Source: Tubiluchus corallicola
Taxonomy: Eukaryota > Priapulida > Priapulimorpha > Priapulimorphida > Tubiluchidae
Assembly: GCA_030141605.1 (NCBI GenBank)
Contig: JAQGDQ010002402.1
Coordinates: 19,194-83,193, forward strand
Direction of reading: 5' to 3'
DNA length: 64,000 nt
The notes under the pieces are model-generated. The model had not been told where the DNA came from. It saw nothing but the letters and a program-made list of their open reading frames with translations, and did no database searches. The number at the start of each line of letters is the position of its first letter. Position 1 is the stretch's first letter. The translations under genes were made by a program, and so were the position numbers. Shown one piece after another: positions 36,703 to 47,561 of the stretch.

Positions 36703-37449
36703 TTATTTGTACAATCCAAGTTTTAAATTATGCACCTCTTTGGAGGTGAGAAAACGCCACTTTCCCCTAGAGAGGTTCTTTTTGGTTAGCCCTGCATAAT
36801 ATACCCTATCCAATTTTTTGACTTTATATTGTAGGTATTCAAATATTCTTCTAACAATTCTATTTCTTCCCGAATGTATTTCTATGCCCACCTGTGTCTT
36901 ATCCATTTCCTCTATATAACTTATCTCATCAACCTTGATATGTCCATCCTCTAAATTGACCCCCTCTTTTATCTTTTTGAAATCCTCAAAATGCAAAGGC
37001 TTATCCAAAAACACATAATATACCTTTTTCTTTTCATACTTAGGATGAGTTAATTTTTTTGCCACCTCCCCATCATTGGTAAAAAGCAACAAGCCCAGCG
37101 TTGACCTATCTAGCCTCCCTACTGGATATATCCTTTCAGAGCAAGCACTCTTTACAAGGTCCATTACCGTTTTATTATGTTTAGGGTCGTAAGTAGTAGT
37201 TACAAAGTCCTTAGGCTTATTAAGAAGCACATACACCTTCCTTTCATTAGTCAATACCCTTTCCTTAAAAGTTACCTTATCCTCAACCCCTACCTTTGTT
37301 CCAAGCTCCTTAATCACAACCCCATTCACCTTTATTAACCCCTTCTGTATGTACTTATCTGCCTCTCTACGTGAACAAAGCCCAGAATTAGCAATACACT
37401 TATTCAACCTTATAACTTTCTTTCCTTTACTTTCCTCTTTCGATAGCAT
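36703..37449 (-). CDS. RsuA/RluB-family rRNA pseudouridine synthase
   Basis: 248 aa. An N-terminal S4 RNA-binding domain (IRLNKCIANSGLCSRREADK) is followed by the pseudouridine synthase fold with catalytic D114 in GRLDRSTLGLLL. Members modify one uridine in 23S rRNA (RluB/E/F) or 16S rRNA (RsuA); Bacteroidota copies are usually called RluB-like, but the target cannot be fixed from sequence. Confidence 0.9.
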   Translation of the reverse strand: MLSKEESKGKKVIRLNKCIANSGLCSRREADKYIQKGLIKVNGVVIKELGTKVGVEDKVTFKERVLTNERKVYVLLNKPKDFVTTTYDPKHNKTVMDLVKSACSERIYPVGRLDRSTLGLLLFTNDGEVAKKLTHPKYEKKKVYYVFLDKPLHFEDFKKIKEGVNLEDGHIKVDEISYIEEMDKTQVGIEIHSGRNRIVRRIFEYLQYKVKKLDRVYYAGLTKKNLSRGKWRFLTSKEVHNLKLGLYK

Positions 37450-37460
37450 TGTGCTTTACT

Positions 37461-37862
37461 TTAAGGTGTTATTGTCCCTATTTTTTCCACCTGCACATCA
37501 TCTGCAACAGCCATATAACTAAGTTGCAACAAAGCAAGTATTGCTATTACAACAACGAGGCCAGTCATAGACTTAGCCGCTTTATGCTTTTTATACCTAA
37601 GAAGCAAAGTAACAAACGATATAATAGACAAAACAAGAGCGATAGAATTGATAAAATTAGCCGCATCTATAAAAATAGCATCAGGCGAAGGAAACTGCGT
37701 AGTAAAATTATAAGTAGCAATAAAAGTAAAAAACGGCAACAAAGAAAAAAACATCAAACCAGTATAAACAAGTTTTTTTCTCTTCAAAAACATTCCAACA
37801 ATAATAAAAACAGCACCAATAAAAAGTAGTAATATGGTGCTGTTTAATATCAATGAAAACAT
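37461..37862 (-). CDS. small four-helix membrane protein, unknown
   Basis: 133 aa, four predicted membrane helices (about 5-25, 33-50, 68-90, 97-118) with a KKHKAAK loop before the last. I do not recognise a family. The stop is 11 nt before the pseudouridine synthase start, on the same strand, so they may be co-transcribed. Confidence 0.6.
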   Translation of the reverse strand: MFSLILNSTILLLFIGAVFIIVGMFLKRKKLVYTGLMFFSLLPFFTFIATYNFTTQFPSPDAIFIDAANFINSIALVLSIISFVTLLLRYKKHKAAKSMTGLVVVIAILALLQLSYMAVADDVQVEKIGTITP

Positions 37863-37890
37863 TAGTTGTTGTTAAATATTATAAGTACTT

Positions 37891-38139
37891 TCATTCTGGA
37901 TATATATCGTCTTCTGCTATTCTTATAGCTCTATGCAAGTATCTTCCTGAAGAAAAACTCACATCCCAAACAACATTCTTTGTATCATAATCTACCTCTA
38001 TAATCCTTTTATCAGCATTATGACCAGGTACAAACATCATATTTTCAGAACCTTCTAAATAATCAGCACCACCACAGCAAAAAGAATAAGTGTCTTCTCC
38101 ATTCTCCTTACCATAGGTCCATACCTGCTGCACCGTCAT
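37891..38139 (-). pseudogene. C-terminal fragment of an arylsulfate sulfotransferase (AssT-like)
   Basis: 82 aa resembling only the end of AssT-type enzymes (TVQQVWTYGKENGEDTYS, then IIEVDYDTKNVVWDV and LHRAIRI). AssT proteins are about 550-600 aa periplasmic propellers that move sulfate between phenols; everything upstream, including the catalytic His region and signal peptide, is missing. The 115 nt before it show no coding remains. Most likely a decaying gene end. Confidence 0.65.
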
Positions 38140-38254
38140 AACGCTATTAATAAAATAACGAGAGTAAAATTAAAATGTTTCATAAAATTCGCAATCATCA
38201 AGAAGCAAGATCTTGCTTTCTCGTATAATTTTCAATTATTTCACTATTCATTGC

Positions 38255-40390
38255 TTACTTATTATCTTTAGAAGGACGAGGCAATAATGCTTTTCTTGAT
38301 AGTTTCATCTTTTTAGTTCTAGGGTCTATACCCACAAGTTTTACCTCTATTTCCTTACCTTCTTTCAAGTAATCCTCTACTTTTTCCACTCTTGCCCAAT
38401 CTATTTCTGATATATGCAGCAAGCCCTCTGTATTAGGCAGTATTTCTACAAATGCTCCAAAATCGGTAATAGTTTTTACTATTCCAGAATACACCTTACC
38501 TTCTTCAGGTTTTTCTATTGTTTTTTCTATAAAAGTTTTAGCTTTCACAAGCCCCTCTCTGTTGTTGGACGATATTTCTACAATACCTACATTGTCTATC
38601 TCTTCTATTATAATAGTTGTTTGAGTGTCTTCCTGTAATTTCTGAATATTCTTTCCACCAGGACCTATAATAGCACCTATCATATCTTTGGGTACTTCTA
38701 AAGTCTCTATTCTTGGAGTATGTGGCTTCAACTCTTCCCTTGGTTCTTGTATTGTTTCTTCTAGCTTATTAAGAATATGAAGTCTGCCCTCTTTAGCTTG
38801 CATAAGAGCCTCTTTTAATATTTCATACGACAAGCCATCTACTTTAATATCCATCTGCGTAGCAGTAATACCATCAGCCGTACCTGTTACCTTAAAATCC
38901 ATATCCCCAAGGTGATCCTCATCCCCAAGTATATCCGACAAAATAGCATACTTATCAGATTTCGTATCAGAAATAAGTCCCATTGCAATACCCGAAACAG
39001 GTTTTTTGATTTGAATACCTGCATCCATAAGTGCAAGTGTTCCTGCACAAACAGTAGCCATAGAAGAAGAGCCATTTGATTCTAATATATCCGATACTAC
39101 CCTCACAGTATAAGGGTTTTTCTCAGGCATCACTTTTTTCAAAGCTCTATGTGCAAGATTACCGTGTCCTACTTCTCTACGGCTAACGCCTCGCACTGGG
39201 CGTGCGTCTCCTGTTGAAAAAGGAGGAAAATTATAGTGCAAGGTAAATTTCTCCTTGTAGTTTTGTAGTGCATCATCTATCATCTTCTCATCCATCTTGC
39301 TTCCAAGAGTAACCGTGGTGAGCGACTGTGTCTCTCCTCGCGTGAATATTGCAGAGCCGTGTGTGCTGGGCAGGTAATTTATTTCCGACCAAATGGGACG
39401 TATTTCGGTAGTTTTTCTACCATCCAACCTTACTTTTTTATCAAGCACTGCATCTCTGATAGCTTCTTTTTCTACATCGTGAAAGTATTTATTGATAAGT
39501 ACAGAATTAGCTTCTTCCAATTCCTCTTCGCTATATTGTTTTTGCAAGAACTCTTCTTTTACTTCATCTATTTTTTCTTTTCTTTTATGCTTGTCTGCTG
39601 TACCTAACAATGCAATGTCATACAGTTTTTTATACGTTTTTTCTTTGATAGTTTCTTTGAGTTGTTCATCTTTTTCTTCGTGTTCATACTCTCTTTTTAC
39701 AGTACTACCCAACTCTTCGGCAAGTTCTATTTGTGCTTTACATTGTTTTTTGATAGCTTCGTGAGCATATTTTATTGCTTCTATAAGGTCTTCTTCCGAC
39801 ACCTCGTTCATTTCTCCTTCCACCATCATTACATTTTCGTAAGTAGCACCCACCATTATGTCCAACTCTGCATTTTCTATTTCACTTTTTGTTGGATTGG
39901 TTATAAGCTGTCCGTCTATTTTGGCTACTCTTACCTCTGAGATAGGTCCACCAAATGGTACATCTGATACAGCAAGAGCTGCTGATGCTGCAAGACCTGC
40001 AAGTGCATCTGGCATTATATCTTCCTCTGCTGAAATAAGGTTGATAGTTACAAATGTTTCAGCGTGATAATCATCTGGAAATAAAGGCCGCAAAGCCCTA
40101 TCTACTAAGCGAGAAATAAGTATCTCATTATCAGATGGCCTTCCCTCCCTTTTAAGAAAACCGCCCGGAAATCTACCAACGGCCGAAAACTTTTCTTTAT
40201 ATTCTACCGACAAAGGCATAAAGTCTAAACCGGGCTTATGCTCTCTGGCAGACACCACTGTGGCAAGAAGCATTGTGTTGCCCGTTCTAACCACTACACT
40301 ACCATCAGCCTGCTTGGCCAATTTGCCTGTTTCTATGGTTATTTCTCTATTGTTATCTAAGTTTATGACCTTTTTAATTACTTTTTGCAT
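38255..40390 (-). CDS. pnp: polyribonucleotide nucleotidyltransferase (PNPase)
   Basis: 711 aa. Phosphorolytic 3'-5' exoribonuclease of RNA turnover. Two RNase PH-like domains separated by an alpha-helical linker, then a KH domain with [12 protein letters not shown] and a C-terminal S1 domain ([20 protein letters not shown]). Normal size. It follows rpsO by 87 nt on the same strand, the classic rpsO-pnp order. Confidence 0.97.
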   Translation of the reverse strand: MQKVIKKVINLDNNREITIETGKLAKQADGSVVVRTGNTMLLATVVSAREHKPGLDFMPLSVEYKEKFSAVGRFPGGFLKREGRPSDNEILISRLVDRALRPLFPDDYHAETFVTINLISAEEDIMPDALAGLAASAALAVSDVPFGGPISEVRVAKIDGQLITNPTKSEIENAELDIMVGATYENVMMVEGEMNEVSEEDLIEAIKYAHEAIKKQCKAQIELAEELGSTVKREYEHEEKDEQLKETIKEKTYKKLYDIALLGTADKHKRKEKIDEVKEEFLQKQYSEEELEEANSVLINKYFHDVEKEAIRDAVLDKKVRLDGRKTTEIRPIWSEINYLPSTHGSAIFTRGETQSLTTVTLGSKMDEKMIDDALQNYKEKFTLHYNFPPFSTGDARPVRGVSRREVGHGNLAHRALKKVMPEKNPYTVRVVSDILESNGSSSMATVCAGTLALMDAGIQIKKPVSGIAMGLISDTKSDKYAILSDILGDEDHLGDMDFKVTGTADGITATQMDIKVDGLSYEILKEALMQAKEGRLHILNKLEETIQEPREELKPHTPRIETLEVPKDMIGAIIGPGGKNIQKLQEDTQTTIIIEEIDNVGIVEISSNNREGLVKAKTFIEKTIEKPEEGKVYSGIVKTITDFGAFVEILPNTEGLLHISEIDWARVEKVEDYLKEGKEIEVKLVGIDPRTKKMKLSRKALLPRPSKDNK

Positions 40391-40477
40391 TTCAATGTTT
40401 TTAGAAGATACTATTTTATATAATAAAGAAGAGGTAACTATATAAAAGCTACCTCTTAAAGTAAATTTTTCGCTATA

Positions 40478-40747
40478 TTATTTTCTTAACTTGAGTGCTT
40501 TTATAAGCAAACGGTATTGCTCTATATCTTTATTTTTAAGATAAGTTAGCAACTTCCTTCTTTTACCTACCAATTTTACTAAAGCTCTTTGTGTGCTAAA
40601 GTCCTTTTTGTTTTTTTTAAGATGTTTGTTGAGGTGATTTACACGATAAGTAAATAGAGCTACTTGGCTTTTCACAGAACCTGTGTTAGTTTCACTTCCA
40701 CTATGTTTTTTAAATAATTCTGCTTTTTTTTCTATTGTTAAATACAT
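40478..40747 (-). CDS. rpsO: 30S ribosomal protein S15
   Basis: 89 aa. Binds 16S rRNA early in small-subunit assembly. Characteristic stretches: HSGSETNTGSVKSQVAL, LNKHLKKNKKDFSTQRAL and the C-terminal YLKNKDIEQYRLLIKAL. First gene of the rpsO-pnp unit. Confidence 0.97.
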   Translation of the reverse strand: MYLTIEKKAELFKKHSGSETNTGSVKSQVALFTYRVNHLNKHLKKNKKDFSTQRALVKLVGKRRKLLTYLKNKDIEQYRLLIKALKLRK

Positions 40748-40781
40748 TATCCTCCTATACTTTTTAAATTTCTTAATTCTG

Positions 40782-40789
40782 CAAAGGTA
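40782..40789 (-). promoter_or_regulatory. TAnnTTTG -7 element for rpsO-pnp
   Basis: Minus-strand TACCTTTG 35 nt upstream of rpsO. The remaining ~380 nt up to 41167 are AT-rich with no gene seen. Confidence 0.55.
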
Positions 40790-41167
40790 ATCATTTATTT
40801 TTTATCTTCTTGTTTTTTTTTATCTAAATTTTTGGGAATAATATATTTATTCAACTTATTTCCTACAAAGACATTCTATTATGTATTTCTTATAGCACAT
40901 AAATAGGAATAAGCTGTAATTTGTTAGCATTACAAAAAAATCTTACAATAATTTTTATTTTTCAATACACCTTTTAGCGATACTCTTGAAAATATGAGCT
41001 AGTTACTGAGCCAATACAAAACAAATAGTCATCAAAATAAAACTATATCTAATCAAATATGTAGTTATGTGTACATTATTTTAATATTTATTATTTTTTA
41101 TTTTAAGAAATATCAACCTCTATATTTCAATTATCTATTTCCTAAATAGATAATTAGATATTTTTAC

Positions 41168-41175
41168 TATTTTTG
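41168..41175 (+). promoter_or_regulatory. TAnnTTTG -7 element for the E1 gene
   Basis: TATTTTTG 70 nt before the ATG of the 2-oxoacid dehydrogenase gene. Confidence 0.5.
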
Positions 41176-41244
41176 CCTACCTTATTACAAGGGAAACTTT
41201 TATGCTAAGAGAGTTACGATATTCAAACTTAAAGATAAAAAAGT

Positions 41245-43632
41245 ATGAGCGATATAGCATTTGATGCAAAAGAAGTATTGGCAGATTACCGTTTGGCTTT
41301 TATGAGTCGCAAGTTAAGTAAAATGGGGCGTAAAGAAGTTTTGACTGGTAAAGCTAAGTTTGGTATTTTTAGCGATGGAAAAGAAGTGGCTCAAATAGCT
41401 ATGGCTAAACAATTTCTAAAAGGTGATTGGCGGTCAGGATATTATCGCGACCAAACATTTATGTTAGCTGCAAATTTACTTTCTATTGATGAATTTTTCT
41501 CTCAACTTTATGGCGACACTAATGTAGAGTACAACCCACAAAGTGGGGGACGTATGATGAATAGTCATTATGCCACACAAAGTATTAATAAAGACGGTAG
41601 TTGGCGTGATTTAATGAAGCAAAAAAACACATCAGCAGATGTATCTCCCACTGCAGGGCAGATGCCTCGCTTAGTAGGTTTAGCTTATGCTTCAAAATTA
41701 TATAGGAATAATCCCGAACTTAAAGACTTAAAACATTTTTCTGCTGGAGGTAATGAGGTAGCTTTTGGAACAATAGGAGATGCAAGTAGTGCCGAAGGGC
41801 ATTTTTGGGAGACAATAAACGCAGCAGGTGTGTTGCAAGTGCCAATGGCATTGTCTATTTGGGACGATGGCTGGGGTATTTCTGTACCTAAAAGCCTGCA
41901 ACTAACTAATGATAATATCTATCAAATGTTAGAAGGGTTTAAAAAGAATGAACAAGGAAAGGGTATTTTAGTTTACAATGTAAAGGGCTGGGACTATGAA
42001 GCTCTGTGCAAGACTTACAAAGAAGGCATAGAAAAATGCAGAAAGGAACACGTACCTGTGGTATTTCATATTGAGGAATTAACCCAACCTTTAGGACATT
42101 CTACCTCAGGTTCTCACGAAAGGTACAAAAGCAAAGAACGCTTGGAATGGGAAGCAGAATACGATGCGTTAAAAAAAATGCGGGACTGGATTTTATCCTC
42201 AAAAATAGCAGATGAAAAGACACTAAAAGACATAGAGCAGGAAGAACTAACAAAAATTAAAACAATCCATAAAGAGACGTGGAGAAGATACATTGGGCCT
42301 ATCAAAAAAGAAAGAACTGACTTAACCAACTTACTAAAAAAGGAAAGCGAGGGTGCAAAACAACAAGTAAAAAAAACCATAGACAGTTTAGTAGAAAAAC
42401 TTAACAAAATAATAAACCCTTTTAAAAGCGATACTATTAGTACAGCAAGAAAGATATTGCATATTGCAAGCATAGAAGGCGAACTGAGCTTAAAGGACAA
42501 GATATTTAAATGGTTGAAAGAAAGAGAAGAAAAAGAAAAGATAATTTACAATACTCATTTGTACAGTGAAACAAAAGAGGCTGCTATTAACGTAAAGGGT
42601 GTTTTGCCTCAATACGATACAAATGCAAAAGTTTTAACAGGCAGGGAGATACTACGCGAAAATTTTGATTGTCTATTTAAGCACAACCCACGTTTAGTTA
42701 CATTTGGGGAGGACACTGGCAAACTGGGAGGAGTGAATCAGAGCTTGGAAGGACTTCAAGCAAAATATAGTGATTTGCGAATTACAGACACTGGTATCAG
42801 GGAGGCAACTATTATAGGACAAGGCTTAGGTTTAGCACTAAGAGGACTACGTCCCATTGCAGAAATACAGTATTTTGATTACATAATGTATGCTTTACAG
42901 ACCATTAACGATGATTTAGCTTCTACTAGATATAGGACAAACGGTCGGCAGAAATCTCCCTTAATAATTCGCACACGTGGCCACAGATTGGAGGGGGTGT
43001 GGCATTCGGGATCTCCTTTGGGAACAATGTTAAGTGCTATGCGAGGAGTATACATTTGTGTACCTCGTAATATGACACAGGCAGCAGGATTTTACAACAC
43101 CCTGTTAGAAGGAGACGACCCCGCATTAGTTATAGAACCCCTAAATGCTTACCGTTTGAAAGAGAAATTGCCTTCTAATTTGGGCAGGTTTAGAACACCA
43201 TTGGGTGTACCCGAAGTTATTGTAGAAGGAAATGATATTACAATAGTTACCTATGGAACGTGTGTACGTATTGCAGGGAGTGCTGCAGATGAATTGGAAA
43301 AATTAGGTATATCAGCAGAGGTAATTGACGTACAAACACTATTGCCTTTTGATACAAACAGAGTTGTATTAAAGTCTATAAAAAAAACAAACAAAGTATT
43401 ATTTTTAGATGAAGATGTAAAGGGAGGGGCAACAGCTTATATGATGCAACAGGTATTGGAAAGGCAAGGTGCTTTCGATTATTTAGAAGTGGCTCCAAAA
43501 ACTTTATCAGCTCAAGACCATCGCCCTGCATATAGCACAGATGGAGACTATTTCTCCAAGCCTAATGTGGACGATGTGGTGAAAGATATATACAAAATAA
43601 TGAGCGAAATAAAACCTTCTAAGTTTATCTAA
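41245..43632 (+). CDS. 2-oxoacid dehydrogenase E1, fused alpha and beta subunits
   Basis: 795 aa. Thiamine-diphosphate enzyme that decarboxylates a 2-oxoacid (branched-chain oxoacids are likely; pyruvate is possible) and transfers the acyl group to an E2 lipoyl protein. The alpha part (about 1-330) has GDASSAEGHFWETIN, the TPP/Mg motif, and GGRMMNSHYATQS. A helical linker (about 330-450) joins it to the beta part, with VTFGEDTGKLGGVNQSLEG and IAEIQYFDYIMYALQTIND. The fusion is common in Bacteroidota. E2 and E3 genes are not adjacent. Confidence 0.88.
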   Translation: MSDIAFDAKEVLADYRLAFMSRKLSKMGRKEVLTGKAKFGIFSDGKEVAQIAMAKQFLKGDWRSGYYRDQTFMLAANLLSIDEFFSQLYGDTNVEYNPQSGGRMMNSHYATQSINKDGSWRDLMKQKNTSADVSPTAGQMPRLVGLAYASKLYRNNPELKDLKHFSAGGNEVAFGTIGDASSAEGHFWETINAAGVLQVPMALSIWDDGWGISVPKSLQLTNDNIYQMLEGFKKNEQGKGILVYNVKGWDYEALCKTYKEGIEKCRKEHVPVVFHIEELTQPLGHSTSGSHERYKSKERLEWEAEYDALKKMRDWILSSKIADEKTLKDIEQEELTKIKTIHKETWRRYIGPIKKERTDLTNLLKKESEGAKQQVKKTIDSLVEKLNKIINPFKSDTISTARKILHIASIEGELSLKDKIFKWLKEREEKEKIIYNTHLYSETKEAAINVKGVLPQYDTNAKVLTGREILRENFDCLFKHNPRLVTFGEDTGKLGGVNQSLEGLQAKYSDLRITDTGIREATIIGQGLGLALRGLRPIAEIQYFDYIMYALQTINDDLASTRYRTNGRQKSPLIIRTRGHRLEGVWHSGSPLGTMLSAMRGVYICVPRNMTQAAGFYNTLLEGDDPALVIEPLNAYRLKEKLPSNLGRFRTPLGVPEVIVEGNDITIVTYGTCVRIAGSAADELEKLGISAEVIDVQTLLPFDTNRVVLKSIKKTNKVLFLDEDVKGGATAYMMQQVLERQGAFDYLEVAPKTLSAQDHRPAYSTDGDYFSKPNVDDVVKDIYKIMSEIKPSKFI

Positions 43633-43855
43633 ATAACCAAAATCATAAAAATAGAAAAGAAATATACAATACATAATAGGGGCAGATTGGTAATTCACCT
43701 CTATACAAATAAAAAATAAAAATACAGAAAGTTTGTATAAAAAATATGAGAAAATACTAAAATCGCCTATAAGTAGTACCAAAATATTAAAAAAAGAACT
43801 AAAAGTTATTTCATCTTTAGCTATTAGTTTTTAAATAAATTAGAAATTAATTATT

Positions 43856-44803
43856 ATGGACAGCAAAGTTTTTAACATAGAGACAATTGACCCAATTGAA
43901 ATATTTGGGGTGAACAACAAAAGGCTTGAGGCTTTAGCTGGTGAGTTCCCTAAGTTAAGTATTGTAGGTAGGGGTAATGAAATTAAAGTATCGGGCGAAG
44001 AAAGTGAGATTGTAAGATTTAGAAAGAAATTTAAACTACTGTTAGAGAACTATCGTGAATTTAACTTTATTAGTGACGATGCCTTTAATCATATTGTAAA
44101 AGGACGGTACGAAAATGTGATGAGCGAGGCAGATAAGGATGTAATTTTATACGGGGTAAATGGGAAACCAGTAAGAGCTTTGACCCACAATCAAAAGAAA
44201 CTTGAACGGTTATACCCCAAAAATGATATTATTTTTGCAGTAGGGCCTGCGGGTACTGGTAAAACTTATACTGCTATTGCCTTGGCAGTACGAGCATTGA
44301 AAAACAGAGAAGTACGGCGTATTATCCTGTGTCGCCCTGCAGTGGAGGCAGGTGAAAGCCTTGGTTTCTTACCGGGCGATTTGTTGGAAAAAATTACACC
44401 TTATCTTCAACCTTTGTACGATGCACTGGCAGATATGATTCCAAAAGGAAGATTAAAAGAGTACTTGGATGATGATGTAATTCAGATTTCACCTTTGGCA
44501 TATATGCGAGGACGAACATTGTCTGATGCAGTGGTAATACTGGATGAGGCTCAAAATGCTACAAACAAGCAGTTGAAAATGTTTTTAACACGTATGGGCA
44601 AAAACTCACATATGATTGTTACTGGCGATATTACACAAATTGACTTACCTCGTAGGAGTGATTCGGGACTGGTGTCGGCAGTAAATATTTTAAAAGAGAT
44701 TAAAGGTATTGAAACAATTATGTTCGACAAAGAAGATGTGGTGCGACATAGGTTGGTAAAGGATATTATTGAAGCATATGAAAAAGAAGAATTAAAAAAA
44801 TAA
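43856..44803 (+). CDS. phoH: PhoH-family ATPase
   Basis: 315 aa. An N-terminal KH-like segment (about 1-85) precedes the PhoH ATPase domain: Walker A GPAGTGKTYTA, RPAVEAGESLGFLPGDL, Walker B VVILDEAQNAT, and VTGDITQIDLPRRSDSGL. PhoH-like proteins are cytoplasmic ATPases tied to RNA metabolism. Followed 23 nt later by purC; 223 nt upstream are gene-free. Confidence 0.92.
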   Translation: MDSKVFNIETIDPIEIFGVNNKRLEALAGEFPKLSIVGRGNEIKVSGEESEIVRFRKKFKLLLENYREFNFISDDAFNHIVKGRYENVMSEADKDVILYGVNGKPVRALTHNQKKLERLYPKNDIIFAVGPAGTGKTYTAIALAVRALKNREVRRIILCRPAVEAGESLGFLPGDLLEKITPYLQPLYDALADMIPKGRLKEYLDDDVIQISPLAYMRGRTLSDAVVILDEAQNATNKQLKMFLTRMGKNSHMIVTGDITQIDLPRRSDSGLVSAVNILKEIKGIETIMFDKEDVVRHRLVKDIIEAYEKEELKK

Positions 44804-44825
44804 GAATTAAAGTTTAGAAATTGTT

Positions 44826-45767
44826 ATGAATAATGCAGTAATTGAAACTAATTTTAAATTCCCAAATCAAAAAAGTTTTTACAAGGGAAAAGTGAGAGAT
44901 GTGTATAACATTGATGATAAGTATTTAGTAATGGTAGTAAGCGACAGGATTTCTGCATTTGATGTAGTGTTACCTGAAGGAATTCCTTACAAAGGGCAAG
45001 TGTTGAACCAAATTGCAGTAAGGTTTTTAGATGCAACAGCTGATATTGTGCCTAATTGGATGTTGTCGTCCCCCCATCCAATGGTTACTGTGGGGCATTT
45101 GACAAAACCTTTTAAGGTAGAGATGGTGATTAGAGGCTATCTTACAGGACACGCGTGGAGAGAGTATAAAGCAGGTAAAAGGGAACTATGTGGTGTACCA
45201 TTGCCTGATGGAATGGTAGAAAATCAAAAATTTGAAAAGCCTATTATTACCCCCACTACAAAAGAGGACGTAGGACACGATGAAGATATTTCGCGTGAGG
45301 CAATTATTAGTAATGGCTTAGTATCAGAAAAGGACTACAAGATGTTAGAAGACTACACGTACAAGTTATTTGAACGTGGAACGAAAATAGCAGCTGAAAA
45401 AGGGCTTATCTTGGTGGATACAAAATATGAGTTTGGGAAAAAGGAAAATGAAATTTACTTGATAGACGAGATACACACACCTGACTCGTCGCGTTATTTT
45501 TATGCTGATAAGTACGAAGAACGTTTAAATAAAGGAGAGGCTCAAAAACAACTGTCCAAAGAGTTTGTACGTGAGTGGTTGATGGAGAAAGGATTTCAAG
45601 GCAAGGAGGGAGAAACTGTTCCTGAAATGAATGAGGAGTTTGTAAAAAGCGTATCAAAAAGATACATAGAACTGTATGAATCTATTACGGGTGAAAAGTT
45701 TGAAAAACATAAAGGAATTGAAAATATAGAAAAAACAGTTTTAGACGAACTAATATCTAAAAATTAA
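44826..45767 (+). CDS. purC: phosphoribosylaminoimidazole-succinocarboxamide synthase
   Basis: 313 aa, the longer (yeast-like) SAICAR synthase form found in Bacteroidota. Joins aspartate to CAIR in purine synthesis using ATP. Seen: [28 protein letters not shown] at the N-terminus (ATP site), [16 protein letters not shown], and [13 protein letters not shown]. Follows phoH closely. Confidence 0.95.
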   Translation: MNNAVIETNFKFPNQKSFYKGKVRDVYNIDDKYLVMVVSDRISAFDVVLPEGIPYKGQVLNQIAVRFLDATADIVPNWMLSSPHPMVTVGHLTKPFKVEMVIRGYLTGHAWREYKAGKRELCGVPLPDGMVENQKFEKPIITPTTKEDVGHDEDISREAIISNGLVSEKDYKMLEDYTYKLFERGTKIAAEKGLILVDTKYEFGKKENEIYLIDEIHTPDSSRYFYADKYEERLNKGEAQKQLSKEFVREWLMEKGFQGKEGETVPEMNEEFVKSVSKRYIELYESITGEKFEKHKGIENIEKTVLDELISKN

Positions 45768-45983
45768 GGTAATGTATTATCAATTTGGCAGAAAATAATA
45801 TACAATCTTAGTGCCATTCCTGATATATTACGAAGATTAAAAACTACAATTGATAAGAATACAGCGAGTGGATAGATGTTTCTTTCACTGGTTTGCCAGA
45901 TGAAGAAATACATAAGATGGCAAAAATATCTTTTTAACAAAGATGACACATTTTTTATATTTTAATTGTTATACTTTATAAAA
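45768..45983. other. short intergenic with possible coding debris
   Basis: 216 nt. One plus-strand frame around 45868-45940 reads WIDVSFTGLPDEEIHKMAK then stops, which looks protein-like but matches no family I recognise and has no start. It may be the end of a degraded gene. Confidence 0.3.
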
Positions 45984-46688
45984 ATGCATCTTTTTTATGT
46001 TCCACATATTAGTACCAACACTCAGGTATATACATTGAGTAAGGAAGAGTCGCGCCATATAGTAAAGGTATTACGCTCAAAAAAGGGAGATGCTATTACA
46101 CTTACTGATGGGCAAGGCAATATCTATTCTGCAAAGGTTTTGGAGGCTCATCCCAAACAATGCAAATTGCAAGTAATCGAACAAAAAAACGTACCACCAC
46201 GCTCCTATCGTTTGCATATGGCTATTGCTCCTACTAAGAACATTTTTCGTTTTGAGTGGTTTTTAGAAAAGGCTACGGAGATAGGTATAGAAGAAATAAC
46301 ACCTATTATTACTACTCGTTCCGAAAGAAAAATTTTGAAGGAAGAGAGGGCTAACAGTATTATTATTTCTGCTATGAAACAATCAAATAAGGCATATTGT
46401 CCTAAACTCAATCCCTTGACTTCTTTCAAAGAGTTAGTGGCTCAATATTTTGAGGGACAGAAATATATTGCCCACTGCCAGACTGCTGATTTACCATACC
46501 TCAAAAACAAAATAAAGCCAAATGAAAACACCTTGATACTTATAGGTCCTGAAGGTGATTTTTCGAACGAAGAGGTGGATATAGCTGTACAGAGTGGGTA
46601 TAACGAAGTGAGTTTAAGTCCTTACAGACTAAGAACAGAGACAGCAGGTATAGTAGCTTGTCATACCATTAATCTTATCAACACCTGA
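45984..46688 (+). CDS. rsmE: 16S rRNA (uracil-1498-N3)-methyltransferase
   Basis: 234 aa from the ATG at 45984 (MHLFYVP..., the usual RsmE start); an ATG six codons upstream is less likely. SPOUT-class enzyme that methylates U1498 of 16S rRNA with SAM. N-terminal PUA-like domain (SRHIVKVLRSKKGD), then WFLEKATEIGIEEITPI and the knotted SAM site LILIGPEGDFSNEEVD and LRTETAGI. Confidence 0.93.
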   Translation: MHLFYVPHISTNTQVYTLSKEESRHIVKVLRSKKGDAITLTDGQGNIYSAKVLEAHPKQCKLQVIEQKNVPPRSYRLHMAIAPTKNIFRFEWFLEKATEIGIEEITPIITTRSERKILKEERANSIIISAMKQSNKAYCPKLNPLTSFKELVAQYFEGQKYIAHCQTADLPYLKNKIKPNENTLILIGPEGDFSNEEVDIAVQSGYNEVSLSPYRLRTETAGIVACHTINLINT

Positions 46689-46693
46689 AAGAA

Positions 46694-47344
46694 ATGAAAA
46701 GAGCAATATTTTTTGTCCTATTACTTGTAATTACTTGTCAATTGAAAGGACAAGTTCTAAAAATTGCCTTAATCAAATATAATGGAGGAGGCGACTGGTA
46801 TGCCAATCCTACTTCGTTAACCAACCTCATTGCCTTTTGCAATGAAAACCTTAATACTAACATACACCCCGAATACGCAACTGTAGATATAGGCAGTTCA
46901 CAAATTTTCAATTATCCCTATACACATATTACAGGACACGGCAATATTATATTTAGTACGCAAGAGGCAAAAAATCTTCGAAAATACTTGCTGGCAGGAG
47001 GCTTTCTACATATAGACGATAATTACGGCTTAGATGCTTATGTACGTAGAGAATTGAAGAAAGTATTTCCCGAAAGCAACCTTATAGAATTACCTCATAG
47101 CCACCCTATCTACCATCAAAAATACACATTTAGCAATGGGCTGCCTAAAATACACCAACACGATGATAAACCACCGCAAGGTTTTGGTTTGTTTTACAAA
47201 GGACGGTTAGTAGTGTTTTATACTTACGAAACAGACCTTGGCGATGGATGGGAAGACCAAGAGGTGCATAACAACAGCCAAGAGAGAAGACTGGAGGCAC
47301 TAAAAATGGGAGCTAATATTATTGCTTATTGCTTTGGCAATTAA
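46694..47344 (+). CDS. DUF4159 domain protein, exported
   Basis: 216 aa with a signal peptide (about residues 1-19, ending KGQ). The rest is a DUF4159 domain (GGGDWYANPTSLTNLIAFCN, then LLAGGFLHIDDNYGLD and HPIYHQKYTF), a family with a glutamine-amidotransferase-like fold and no established activity. Begins 5 nt after rsmE, so co-transcribed. Confidence 0.85.
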   Translation: MKRAIFFVLLLVITCQLKGQVLKIALIKYNGGGDWYANPTSLTNLIAFCNENLNTNIHPEYATVDIGSSQIFNYPYTHITGHGNIIFSTQEAKNLRKYLLAGGFLHIDDNYGLDAYVRRELKKVFPESNLIELPHSHPIYHQKYTFSNGLPKIHQHDDKPPQGFGLFYKGRLVVFYTYETDLGDGWEDQEVHNNSQERRLEALKMGANIIAYCFGN

Positions 47345-47561
47345 CGTAGAAAATATGAAAAAATACCAGTAATAAAGATTTTTTAAAAAAAAGTACAAAA
47401 AATTTTTATTTGTCATTTTTCTTATTATCTTTACTACGTGTTTTCTTTATTCTTTTAATCGCAAAAAGAATTTGACAAAATTTTTTTTCAACACACATAA
47501 TATACTATACCTTTATAATTTTTAATAACAAAACTTATTTCAAATACAATAAATTAGCCCT

